Under the pieces are notes generated by a model. That model searched no databases, was not told the origin of the DNA, and was given only the letters and a program-made list of their open reading frames with translations. DNA of 6,441 bases from Lactobacillus sp. (GTDB lineage: Bacteria; Pseudomonadota; Alphaproteobacteria; RF32; CAG-239): the NCBI GenBank assembly GCA_031263385.1, contig JAISFX010000057.1, positions 1-6,441 of the forward strand. The letters run 5' to 3'. Every line of letters starts with the position of its first letter. Position 1 is the stretch's first letter. Made by a program: the position numbers and the translations under genes. Shown here in pieces: positions 1 to 5,302 of the stretch.

Positions 1-115
1 TCAGGGTATTAACTCTCCAAGAATGGTTGCTGCTAAACGCGGTAAAAAAGTTGGAGATATCGTATCTCGTCGTGAGAACACTGCGGGTGCAAAACTTTCA
101 GTTGAGGAGGCTTAA
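1..115 (+). CDS. rpsE: Ribosomal protein S5, C-terminal fragment
   Basis: Partial gene: only the last 37 codons are present, read in frame from base 2, ending in TAA at 113-115; the 5' part lies upstream of the window. S5 is a 30S subunit protein involved in translational accuracy and assembly. The visible tail contains SPRMVAAKRGKKVGDIVSRR, which resembles the C-terminal region of alphaproteobacterial S5 proteins, followed by a short acidic end (VEEA). Its position directly before rpmD is the conserved spc-operon order rpsE-rpmD-rplO-secY. The stop codon is three bases before the rpmD start, and the last codons (GAG GAG G) also supply the Shine-Dalgarno sequence of rpmD, so the two genes are probably translationally coupled. 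The identification rests on this short tail plus synteny. Confidence 0.93.
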   Translation, partial: QGINSPRMVAAKRGKKVGDIVSRRENTAGAKLSVEEA

Positions 116-118
116 GAT

Positions 119-301
119 ATGGCTAAGAAAACTATAAAAGTTGAGCAGATTGCAAGTCCAATCGGCCGCCCAAAAGAACAAAGACAGACTTTAATCGGTT
201 TGGGTTTGAATAAAATGCACAGAGTTTCTGAGTTAGAAGATACTCCTGCTGTTCGCGGCATGATTCGCAAAGTACAGCACTTAGTGCGTATTGTAGAGTA
301 G
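119..301 (+). CDS. rpmD: Ribosomal protein L30
   Basis: Encodes a 60-residue L30, a small protein of the 50S subunit; the length is normal for the short bacterial form. The N-terminus ([18 protein letters not shown]) and the centre ([21 protein letters not shown]) are the classic L30 pattern, with the conserved GLGLNK-h-R turn near residues 27-35 and the terminal helix and strand ending in VQHLVRIVE. The ATG at 119 is preceded by GAGGAGG at 104-110, an 8-base spacing, lying inside the end of rpsE. L30 is absent from some bacteria, so its retention here is informative but not unusual. A 70-base gap with an inverted repeat separates it from rplO, in contrast to the tight rpsE-rpmD junction. Confidence 0.97.
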   Translation: MAKKTIKVEQIASPIGRPKEQRQTLIGLGLNKMHRVSELEDTPAVRGMIRKVQHLVRIVE

Positions 302-313
302 TATTACGGGCGT

Positions 314-352
314 GTTAAAACAGCGCAATGCTTGCAAAGTGCTGTTTTACCC
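314..352 (+). other. Intergenic stem-loop between rpmD and rplO
   Basis: An inverted repeat with arms at 316-324 (TAAAACAGC) and 341-349 (GCTGTTTTA) gives a perfect 9-bp stem, extendable inward by a G-U pair (325/340) and a C-G pair (326/339), with a loop of about 12 bases. No T-tract follows, so it is not a standard Rho-independent terminator. It ends 9 bases before the rplO Shine-Dalgarno sequence (AGAGAGG, 359-365). It could be a processing or stability element, or a binding site affecting rplO expression. The pairing is read directly from the sequence; the role is unknown. Confidence 0.5.
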
Positions 353-371
353 ACCCTTAGAGAGGTAAAAA

Positions 372-824
372 ATGAAACTTAATGAATTAAAAGACAACGC
401 AGGAGCTACTAAAGACCGTATTCGTGTTGGACGTGGTATCGGAAGCGGAAAAGGCAAAACCGGCGGACGTGGCGTTAAAGGTCAGAAGTCTCGTTCGGGT
501 GTTGCTATTAAAGGTTTTGAAGGCGGTCAAATGCCTATTTACCGCAGACTTCCTAAGCGTGGTTTCAAAAACCATTTTGCAAAAGAGTTTGCAGTTATTA
601 ACCTTGATACTCTTCAGAAGGCAATCGATGCAGGTAAGCTTAAGGCTGACGCTATTGATGTTAATGCTCTTCTTGAAACAGGTATCTTGAGCAAAGAGCT
701 TGACGGCATTCGTTTGTTGGCTCGCGGAGCAATTACTGCTGCTGTTAACATTTCTGTTAACTCAGCTTCTAAGGCTGCTGTTGCAGCTATTGAAAAAGCC
801 GGCGGCAAGGTTACAATAATCTAA
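372..824 (+). CDS. rplO: Ribosomal protein L15
   Basis: Encodes a 150-residue L15, a 50S protein that binds 23S rRNA and takes part in subunit assembly. The N-terminal third is the Gly/Arg/Lys-rich rRNA-binding extension: [20 protein letters not shown] at about residues 20-39. It is followed by the conserved [19 protein letters not shown] segment (about 49-67) and a compact C-terminal domain ending in AGGKVTII. Length and motif order are normal. The ATG at 372 follows AGAGAGG (359-365) with a 6-base spacing. Arg codons are mostly CGT and Leu codons often CTT, as expected for a highly expressed gene; secY just downstream uses AGA and TTG more. The gene is in the usual place before secY, but a 193-base structured gap separates them. 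Confidence 0.98.
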   Translation: MKLNELKDNAGATKDRIRVGRGIGSGKGKTGGRGVKGQKSRSGVAIKGFEGGQMPIYRRLPKRGFKNHFAKEFAVINLDTLQKAIDAGKLKADAIDVNALLETGILSKELDGIRLLARGAITAAVNISVNSASKAAVAAIEKAGGKVTII

Positions 825-829
825 TTGCA

Positions 830-918
830 AAGGGGGTGTCTGATTAACGATTTTGGGGCTTATGTGTCAGTTTATGCATAGTGCTGATAAATCGTTGAAC
901 GGAGTGCCCCCTTATCAG
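830..918 (+). other. Nested foldback with competing arm between rplO and secY
   Basis: Beginning 6 bases after the rplO stop. The outer stem is AAGGGGG (830-836) with CCCCCTT (907-913), extendable by G-U pairs (837-839 with 904-906). The inner stem is AACGATTT (846-853) with AAATCGTT (889-896), extendable outward by two pairs, and TATG (861-864) with CATA (877-880) can close a third level. A competing pairing exists: CTGATAA (884-890) is the exact complement of TTATCAG (912-918), which would break the end of both main stems. No T-tract follows directly. The arrangement suggests either a foldback terminator/processing site or a two-state RNA ahead of secY. Pairings are seen; function is inferred. 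Confidence 0.55.
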
Positions 919-1017
919 TTGGATTTATTTTGTGTGTTTAGGCTTAAAGTGGTTTACTTTATGATAATTTAGAATTATTTTTTGTGTAGTTTGGTAAAAA
1001 TTTAAGGATATTAAAAC

Positions 1018-2370
1018 ATGGCATCTTTAGCAGAAAAAATGGCGTCGAATATGGATATGTCAGCTTTTTCAAAGGCTGGTGATCTTAAGAAGAGATTGAT
1101 GTTTACAATTTTAGCATTAATCGTTTTTCGTTTAGGAACATTTATTCCTCTTCCAGGTATTGACCCAAAGATTTTGGGAGACATATTCTCCAAAAACTCA
1201 GGTGGTATTTTAGGAATGTTTAATATGTTTGCCGGTGGTGCGCTCGAGCGTATGACCATTTTTGCATTAAACATTATGCCATACATCTCTGCTTCCATCA
1301 TTATTCAGCTTGGGCAATCGGTTATTCCGTCCTTGGCAGCAATGAAAAAAGAGGGTGAAGCAGGTCACAGAAGAATCACTCAATATACAAGATATTTGAC
1401 AGTACTAATCACCATTGTTCAGGGATATGGTATTGCCGTTGGTCTGGAAGGAATGACCGGCGGGGCAGGACTTTCTGCAGTAATCAACCCGGGATTTGTG
1501 TTTAGATTTACAACAATCGTATCTTTGGTTGGCGGTACAATGTTTATCGTTTGGTTGGGTGAGCAGATTACAGCACGTGGTGTTGGTAACGGTTCTTCTT
1601 TAATCATTACAGTTGGTATTATCGCCAATATTCCGACAGCTCTGGCTCAGACTTTTGAGTTGGGAAGAGTTGGCTCTATGTCTATGAGCACTATCTTGAT
1701 GTTGGTAGTTATGGCTTTTGCTCTTATCTATGTTATCATTTTGGTTGAAAGAGCTCAGAGAAAAATCATCATTCAATATCCAAAGAGACAGATGGGCGGA
1801 AGAATGGCCAGCCCTGAGAATTCTCACTTGCCATTGAAGATTAACCCTACTGGTGTTATTCCTCCAATCTTTGCGAGCTCTTTGTTGTTATTGCCGATTA
1901 CAATTGCTAACTTGTCAGCAGAAAATGGACCTGCATGGGTTCAGTACTTGAGTCAGCATTTGGCTCATGGTCAGCCGATGTATTTGGCATTGTATTCATT
2001 CCTAATTATATTCTTTGCATTCTTCTATACAGCAGTGGTGTTTAACCCTGATGATACAGCTGAGAATCTTAAAAAGCATGGTGGTTTTATTGCCGGTATC
2101 AGACCAGGCAAAAACACTGCCGAATATCTGGATTATGTGATTACAAGATTGACAGTATTGGGTGCATTTTATCTTACATCTCTTTGTATCTTGCCAGAGA
2201 TTTTGATTGACAGGCTTCATGTTCCATTCGTTTTAGGCGGTACTACACTTTTAATCGTGGTGCAGGTTACTATGGATTTTGTGAACCAAGTACAGTCACA
2301 TTTGATTGCGTATCAGTATGAGAGCTTGATTAAAAAAGCGCAGTTAGTTAACAAAAAGAAGAAGAGATAA
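1018..2370 (+). CDS. secY: Protein translocase channel subunit SecY
   Basis: Encodes a 450-residue SecY, the pore-forming inner-membrane subunit of the SecYEG translocon that exports unfolded proteins and inserts membrane proteins. Length and hydrophobicity fit ten membrane spans, the first near residues 28-45. Family motifs include FIPLPGID near residue 42 (start of the plug region), RRITQYTRYLT, GVGNGSSLII, ERAQRKIIIQYPKRQ, LPLKINPTGVIPPIFASSLL, FNPDDTAENLKKHGGF and, in the cytosolic loop that contacts SecA or the ribosome, GIRPG at 360-364 with its key Arg at 362. The C-terminus is basic (VNKKKKR). The ATG at 1018 follows AAGGA (1004-1008) at 9-base spacing. One oddity: residue 359 is Ala where the usual loop reads FIPGIRPG or FVPGIRPG. 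adk follows after 22 bases, so the two are probably cotranscribed. Confidence 0.98.
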   Translation: MASLAEKMASNMDMSAFSKAGDLKKRLMFTILALIVFRLGTFIPLPGIDPKILGDIFSKNSGGILGMFNMFAGGALERMTIFALNIMPYISASIIIQLGQSVIPSLAAMKKEGEAGHRRITQYTRYLTVLITIVQGYGIAVGLEGMTGGAGLSAVINPGFVFRFTTIVSLVGGTMFIVWLGEQITARGVGNGSSLIITVGIIANIPTALAQTFELGRVGSMSMSTILMLVVMAFALIYVIILVERAQRKIIIQYPKRQMGGRMASPENSHLPLKINPTGVIPPIFASSLLLLPITIANLSAENGPAWVQYLSQHLAHGQPMYLALYSFLIIFFAFFYTAVVFNPDDTAENLKKHGGFIAGIRPGKNTAEYLDYVITRLTVLGAFYLTSLCILPEILIDRLHVPFVLGGTTLLIVVQVTMDFVNQVQSHLIAYQYESLIKKAQLVNKKKKR

Positions 2371-2392
2371 TTTCTAAGAAGGTTTTAAGCTC

Positions 2393-3073
2393 ATGAATTG
2401 CTCAGTTGGAAGTGGACTGCATATAGTACTTACCGGAGCTCCGGGTTGTGGTAAGGGTACTCAAGCCAGGCTTCTTAAAGAAAAAATTGGTATTGCTCAT
2501 CTTTCAACAGGTGAAATGCTGAGGGCTGAGGCTAAGACAGGCTCTGATTTGGGAAGAAAAATCAGTGAGCTTATTGATAAAGGTAATCTTGTTTCAGATG
2601 AGATGATTATTGAGATGCTCTCAAAAAGAATCGATGAGCAGGATTGCGACAAAGGTTTTATCCTTGACGGGTTTCCCAGAACATTGCCTCAGGCCGAGGT
2701 GTTGGAGGGGATGTTAAAGGACAAAGGAATTAATTTGGATGGCGTTGTAGAAATCCAAGTTCCTGATGAAATTATTATGGAGAGAATCCTAGGTAGATAT
2801 TCATGTATGAAATGCGGTGCGCAATATCATGATAGATTCATTAAACCAAAGGTTTACGGAGTCTGTGATGTGTGCGGCGGAACCAACTTTTATAGACGAA
2901 TCGATGACAATATGAATACTGTTAAGAACAGGCTGGTTAATTACCGCTCTTTGACATATCCAACTATTCCTTATTTTGAGAATAAAGGATTGCTCAAAAC
3001 CGTTGATGGAACTGGAACTATTGAGGCTACATCAGAGAAGATTCAGAAAGCATTGAATATTATTAAGGATTAA
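2393..3073 (+). CDS. adk: Adenylate kinase, long form with four-cysteine lid
   Basis: Encodes a 226-residue cytosolic adenylate kinase (ATP + AMP = 2 ADP). The P-loop is GAPGCGKGT at residues 15-23; the AMP-binding region has LSTGEMLR (37-44) and DGFPRT (92-97). The lid carries C138, C141, C158 and C161 with spacing C-x2-C-x16-C-x2-C, the structural zinc-site pattern, followed by R169, DD (171-172) and R180, matching the catalytic arginines and Asp residues of the family. The ATG at 2393 follows AAGAAGG (2376-2382). This leaves about 8 residues more before the P-loop than in typical Adk; no other ATG lies between, so the extension seems real. Placement between secY and rpsM is a conserved arrangement. 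A strong promoter follows the gene, so adk is likely the last gene of the upstream unit, with some readthrough. Confidence 0.98.
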   Translation: MNCSVGSGLHIVLTGAPGCGKGTQARLLKEKIGIAHLSTGEMLRAEAKTGSDLGRKISELIDKGNLVSDEMIIEMLSKRIDEQDCDKGFILDGFPRTLPQAEVLEGMLKDKGINLDGVVEIQVPDEIIMERILGRYSCMKCGAQYHDRFIKPKVYGVCDVCGGTNFYRRIDDNMNTVKNRLVNYRSLTYPTIPYFENKGLLKTVDGTGTIEATSEKIQKALNIIKD

Positions 3074-3085
3074 AAAATTGTAAAA

Positions 3086-3138
3086 AAGTAATTTTTTTTA
3101 CATAGAACTGTTGACACTAAAGAATTATGCCCTATAAT
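3086..3138 (+). promoter_or_regulatory. Strong sigma-70-type promoter with UP-like element for rpsM-rplQ
   Basis: TTGACA at 3111-3116 and TATAAT at 3133-3138, both perfect consensus hexamers, are separated by 16 bases. Upstream of the -35 box the DNA is strongly A/T-rich, with a long A/T run at 3091-3100, resembling a UP element that the alpha C-terminal domain would bind. Transcription should start near 3144-3147, giving a leader of roughly 100 bases. The bases after the -10 box are CCGGC, a GC-rich discriminator; in proteobacteria this is associated with growth-rate and ppGpp control of rRNA and r-protein promoters. The hexamers are seen directly; the control is inferred. Confidence 0.85.
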
Positions 3139-3165
3139 CCGGCTTAATTTTGAAAGTGGGTAAAT

Positions 3166-3203
3166 TGGCTTGCCATTAGGCAAGCTATGGGCTTTTGGCC
3201 TAA
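3166..3203 (+). promoter_or_regulatory. Two-state leader structure before rpsM
   Basis: Inside the predicted rpsM leader, GCTTGCC (3168... read as GGCTTGCC from 3167) pairs with GGCAAGC (3179-3185) over an ATTA loop, a 7-bp stem extendable to 9. A second fold excludes it: TTAGGC (3176-3181) with GCCTAA (3198-3203), enclosing AAGC (3182-3185) with GCTT (3191-3194). Both cannot form together because they share 3176-3185. The second fold ends next to an AAAGAGG sequence at 3202-3208. In E. coli the alpha-operon leader is controlled by S4; this organism has no rpsD in the operon, so any controller here is unknown. Pairings are seen; switching is inferred. Confidence 0.45.
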
Positions 3204-3231
3204 AGAGGTTTAATAATTTAATAAGAATAAT

Positions 3232-3237
3232 GGAGAG
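3232..3237 (+). promoter_or_regulatory. Ribosome binding site fixing the TTG start of rpsM
   Basis: GGAGAG lies 5 bases before the TTG at 3243 (the GGAG core is 7 bases away), the expected distance. No in-frame ATG is nearby, and the next codons give ARIAGVNIP, the conserved start of S13. This spacing plus the family N-terminus decide the TTG start. Confidence 0.8.
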
Positions 3238-3242
3238 TTAAT

Positions 3243-3611
3243 TTGGCTCGTATAGCTGGTGTAAATATTCCAACTGCCAAAAGAGTAGAAGTGGCTTTGA
3301 CTTATATTTTTGGTATTGGAAGAAAAACTGCTCAAGACATTTGCGCAAAATCAGGAATTTCTTCTGAAAAACGTGTTCATCAATTGTCTGAAGATGAAGT
3401 TGCTAAAATCCGCGAAGTAATTGATCGTGATTATTTGGTTGAGGGCGAGCTTCGTCGTGATGTTGGTGTTAACATTAAAAGATTGATGGATCTTGGATGT
3501 TACAGAGGTTTAAGACATCGTAAAGGTTTGCCTGTACGTGGACAGAGCACTAAACAAAATGCTCGTACTCGTAAGGGTAAACGCAAAACTGTAGCTAATA
3601 AGAAAAAATAA
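3243..3611 (+). CDS. rpsM: Ribosomal protein S13 (TTG start)
   Basis: Encodes a 122-residue S13, a protein of the 30S head that contacts 16S rRNA, the P-site tRNA and, through intersubunit bridges, the 50S subunit. The N-terminus [10 protein letters not shown] and the [10 protein letters not shown] segment (about 21-30) are the conserved helix-turn part; the centre has [32 protein letters not shown] with the [14 protein letters not shown] rRNA/tRNA-binding stretch near 88-102, followed by the typical basic tail [20 protein letters not shown]. Length is normal. Translation starts at TTG, a weak start codon for such an abundant protein, which may limit or regulate initiation. It is the first gene after the strong promoter at 3111-3138 and is followed by rpsK after 16 bases, indicating cotranscription. 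Confidence 0.97.
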   Translation: MARIAGVNIPTAKRVEVALTYIFGIGRKTAQDICAKSGISSEKRVHQLSEDEVAKIREVIDRDYLVEGELRRDVGVNIKRLMDLGCYRGLRHRKGLPVRGQSTKQNARTRKGKRKTVANKKK

Positions 3612-3627
3612 GAGATAGGTTGATATA

Positions 3628-4017
3628 ATGGCAAAAGCAGTACAACGTGTTAAAAAGAAAGAGAAAAAGAATATTACAGCGGGCGTAGCTCATGTAAATT
3701 CTACTTTCAATAATACAAGAATTACAATTACTGACGCTCAAGGTAACACAGTTGCTTGGGCGACAGCTGGTGCTCAGGGCTTTAAAGGTTCTAGAAAATC
3801 CACTCCTTACGCTGCTCAGGTTGCAGCTGAAGATGCCGGTAAAAAGGCACAGGAATGCGGTATGAAGACTTTGGAAGTTGAAGTTAAAGGTCCGGGTTCA
3901 GGCAGAGAGTCTGCAATCAGAGCTTTACAGGCGATAGGCTTTACTATCACTTTAATTCGTGATGTAACTCCTATTCCTCACAACGGTTGTCGTATGAAGA
4001 AGAGACGTCGCGTTTAA
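3628..4017 (+). CDS. rpsK: Ribosomal protein S11
   Basis: Encodes a 129-residue S11, located on the 30S platform near the mRNA exit and needed for 16S rRNA folding and start-site selection. Conserved segments: [20 protein letters not shown] (about 22-41), [34 protein letters not shown] and the terminal [11 protein letters not shown]. The start ATG at 3628 is preceded by a weak Shine-Dalgarno-like GATAGG (3614-3619). The C-terminus reads CRMKKRRRV, whereas S11 proteins usually read CRPPKRRRV or CRPPKKRRV; the two prolines are replaced by Met-Lys at 123-124. In many proteobacteria rpsD follows, but here rpoA does, after a 108-base gap with two hairpins. Confidence 0.97.
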   Translation: MAKAVQRVKKKEKKNITAGVAHVNSTFNNTRITITDAQGNTVAWATAGAQGFKGSRKSTPYAAQVAAEDAGKKAQECGMKTLEVEVKGPGSGRESAIRALQAIGFTITLIRDVTPIPHNGCRMKKRRRV

Positions 4018-4030
4018 GAGATTATATTAG

Positions 4031-4080
4031 GTCCGTCGGCGGCTTTAGGCGGACTATGTTTTCCAGTATATAATTACTGG
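4031..4080 (+). other. Tandem stem-loops between rpsK and rpoA
   Basis: Hairpin one: GTCCGTC (4031-4037) with GGCGGAC (4048-4054), 7 bp including one wobble. Hairpin two: CCAGTA (4063-4068) with TACTGG (4075-4080), 6 bp around a TATAAT loop, followed by GTTTTTG. The second resembles a weak terminator or attenuator; the short T run makes efficient termination doubtful, and rpoA must be read through it. The TATAAT in the loop is also a -10-like hexamer, but I found no good -35 box at the right distance. Either could tune RpoA output relative to the ribosomal proteins. Confidence 0.4.
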
Positions 4081-4111
4081 GTTTTTGTGAAATATGCATA
4101 TGCACTAAAAT

Positions 4112-4118
4112 AAGAGGA
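4112..4118 (+). promoter_or_regulatory. Ribosome binding site fixing the GTG start of rpoA
   Basis: AAGAGGA lies 7 bases before GTG at 4126. The following codons give [11 protein letters not shown], the conserved N-terminus of alphaproteobacterial RpoA (written MIQKNW with the initiator Met), so the GTG is the start rather than any downstream ATG. Confidence 0.82.
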
Positions 4119-4125
4119 TTGACCT

Positions 4126-5136
4126 GTGATTCAAAAGAATTGGCAAGAACTTATTAAACCAACTAACTTAGAAGTGTCTCCCAGCGATGGCGGTAACAAG
4201 GCTAAGATAGTGGTTGAACCTTTGGAAAGAGGTTTTGGATTAACTTTAGGTAATGCATTAAGACGCGTTTTGTTGTCTTCATTGCAAGGCGGTGCAGTAA
4301 CAGCGATTAAGATTGACGGAGTTCTTCATGAGTTCTCTGTTGTTCCGGGTGTTAGAGAAGATGTTACAGATATCGTTCTAAATATTAAAGGTTTGGCTGT
4401 TGCAGTTCATAGCGAAGGTCCTAAGACAATGACCTTAAAAGCAGAGGGGCCTTGTGAGGTTACTGCTTCTATGATTGAAACAGGGCATGATGTGGAGATT
4501 AAGAACCCTAATCATGTTATTTGCAGCCTAGATGCCGGAGCAAGATTGAATGTTGAGCTTTTTGTTGGTACAGGCAAGGGATATGTTCCTGCATATATGA
4601 ATAAATCTGCAGATGCTCCAATCGGATTAATTCCGGTTGATGCAATTTATTCTCCAGTTAAAAAGGTTTCTTACAAGGTTGATAATACCCGTGTTGGAAA
4701 CGCAACAGACTATGACAAACTTACTTTGGTTGTTGAGACTAATGCAGTGATTTCTCCTGAAGATGCAGTTGCTTTGTCAGCACGTATTTTGCAAGACCAG
4801 TTGAAGCCATTCATTAACTTTGACGAGCCTGAGGCTGAAGTTGAAGCTGTTAAAGAAGAGCTTCCATTCAACAGAAACTTGTTGAAGAAGGTAGAAGAAT
4901 TAGAGCTTTCTGTTCGTTCTGCAAACTGCCTGAAAAACGATAACATCGTTTATATTGGTGATTTGGTACAGAAAACAGAGGCAGAAATGCTTAGAACTCC
5001 TAACTTTGGTAGAAAATCTTTGAACGAAATCAAAGAAGTTCTTGCTAAAATGGGAATTCATTTAGGTATGGACGTTGTGGGTTGGCCTCCTGAGAATATA
5101 GAGGATCTTATCCGCCGCGTTGACGAACATTTCTAA
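4126..5136 (+). CDS. rpoA: DNA-directed RNA polymerase alpha subunit (GTG start)
   Basis: Encodes the 336-residue alpha subunit, whose dimer nucleates assembly of RNA polymerase and contacts promoters and activators. The N-terminal domain (about 1-230) has the assembly signature [19 protein letters not shown] followed by [34 protein letters not shown] closes it. After an acidic linker ([12 protein letters not shown]) comes the C-terminal domain with [11 protein letters not shown], where R264, N267 and C268 align with the UP-element DNA-binding residues of E. coli alpha (R265, N268, C269), then [31 protein letters not shown]. Length is near the E. coli 329. The tail is a few residues longer. 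Intact DNA-binding residues fit the A/T-rich element upstream of the rpsM promoter. The 210-base gap after it is heavily structured. Confidence 0.98.
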   Translation: MIQKNWQELIKPTNLEVSPSDGGNKAKIVVEPLERGFGLTLGNALRRVLLSSLQGGAVTAIKIDGVLHEFSVVPGVREDVTDIVLNIKGLAVAVHSEGPKTMTLKAEGPCEVTASMIETGHDVEIKNPNHVICSLDAGARLNVELFVGTGKGYVPAYMNKSADAPIGLIPVDAIYSPVKKVSYKVDNTRVGNATDYDKLTLVVETNAVISPEDAVALSARILQDQLKPFINFDEPEAEVEAVKEELPFNRNLLKKVEELELSVRSANCLKNDNIVYIGDLVQKTEAEMLRTPNFGRKSLNEIKEVLAKMGIHLGMDVVGWPPENIEDLIRRVDEHF

Positions 5137-5138
5137 GG

Positions 5139-5240
5139 GGCTTTGCTCTTCAGGTGTCATGCTAGGAATTCGTTCGCTTGTGTATTAGTTTGTACACGGC
5201 GCTCACGAATTCTGTCGCAGCACACCTAAATATCAAAGCC
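5139..5240 (+). other. Long nested foldback between rpoA and rplQ
   Basis: Four stems nest around one axis: GGCTTTG (5139-5145) with CAAAGCC (5234-5240); AGGTGT (5152-5157) with ACACCT (5222-5227); GAATTCGT (5166-5173) with ACGAATTC (5205-5212), plus a G-U pair; GTGTA (5180-5184) with TACAC (5193-5197), extendable by wobbles. TGC (5160-5162) with GCA (5217-5219) adds a short link. The whole spans about 102 bases and begins two bases after the rpoA stop. A T6 run occurs at 5253-5258, about a dozen bases after the last arm, too far for a textbook terminator. It could be an RNase III-type processing site, an attenuator, a protein-binding leader for L17, or a short palindromic repeat element. Confidence 0.65.
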
Positions 5241-5262
5241 ACGGATGAATTGTTTTTTGTAG

Positions 5263-5276
5263 TTGATATATATCAA
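5263..5276. promoter_or_regulatory. Perfect 14-bp palindrome matching the FNR/FixK box
   Basis: TTGATATATATCAA is a perfect palindrome and matches TTGAT-N4-ATCAA, the known binding consensus of FNR/ANR/FixK-type oxygen-responsive regulators. It lies 70 bases upstream of rplQ. The nearest -10-like sequence, TGTTAT at 5295-5300, would put its centre at about -37, a few bases off the usual class II position of -41.5, and no convincing -35 is visible. An r-protein gene is an unexpected target, so a chance AT-rich palindrome or an RNA hairpin remains possible. Confidence 0.35.
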
Positions 5277-5302
5277 TTTGGTAGTATCGGCTTGTGTTAT
5301 CC

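Noticed and set aside
424..690. Second + strand frame of 88 codons inside rplO
   Set aside because: Overlaps L15 completely in another frame and encodes a repetitive Leu/Val/Lys product; no independent start signal.
873..880. TATGCATA shared by the rplO-secY gap (873-880) and the rpsK-rpoA gap (4093-4100)
   Set aside because: An 8-base A/T-rich palindrome found twice is weak evidence; no shared flanking sequence supports a common site.
960..975. GATAAT (963-968) and TAGAAT (970-975) as a promoter for secY
   Set aside because: Good -10-like hexamers, but no acceptable -35 box at 16-18 bases upstream of either; A/T-rich background makes such matches common.
1011..1301. Open frame of 96 codons on the - strand inside secY
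   Set aside because: Fully antisense to a certain gene, with no recognisable family and no ribosome binding or promoter signal supporting it; typical shadow frame.
3080..3101. GTAAAAAA...TTTTTTAC inverted repeat after adk as a terminator
   Set aside because: The stem is almost all A-T pairs and the T-tract is itself the 3' arm, so it is a poor intrinsic terminator; the block is better read as the A/T-rich element upstream of the promoter.
4085..4111. TTGTGA / TAAAAT as a promoter for rpoA
   Set aside because: Spacer is only 15 bases and the predicted start would fall in the Shine-Dalgarno sequence.
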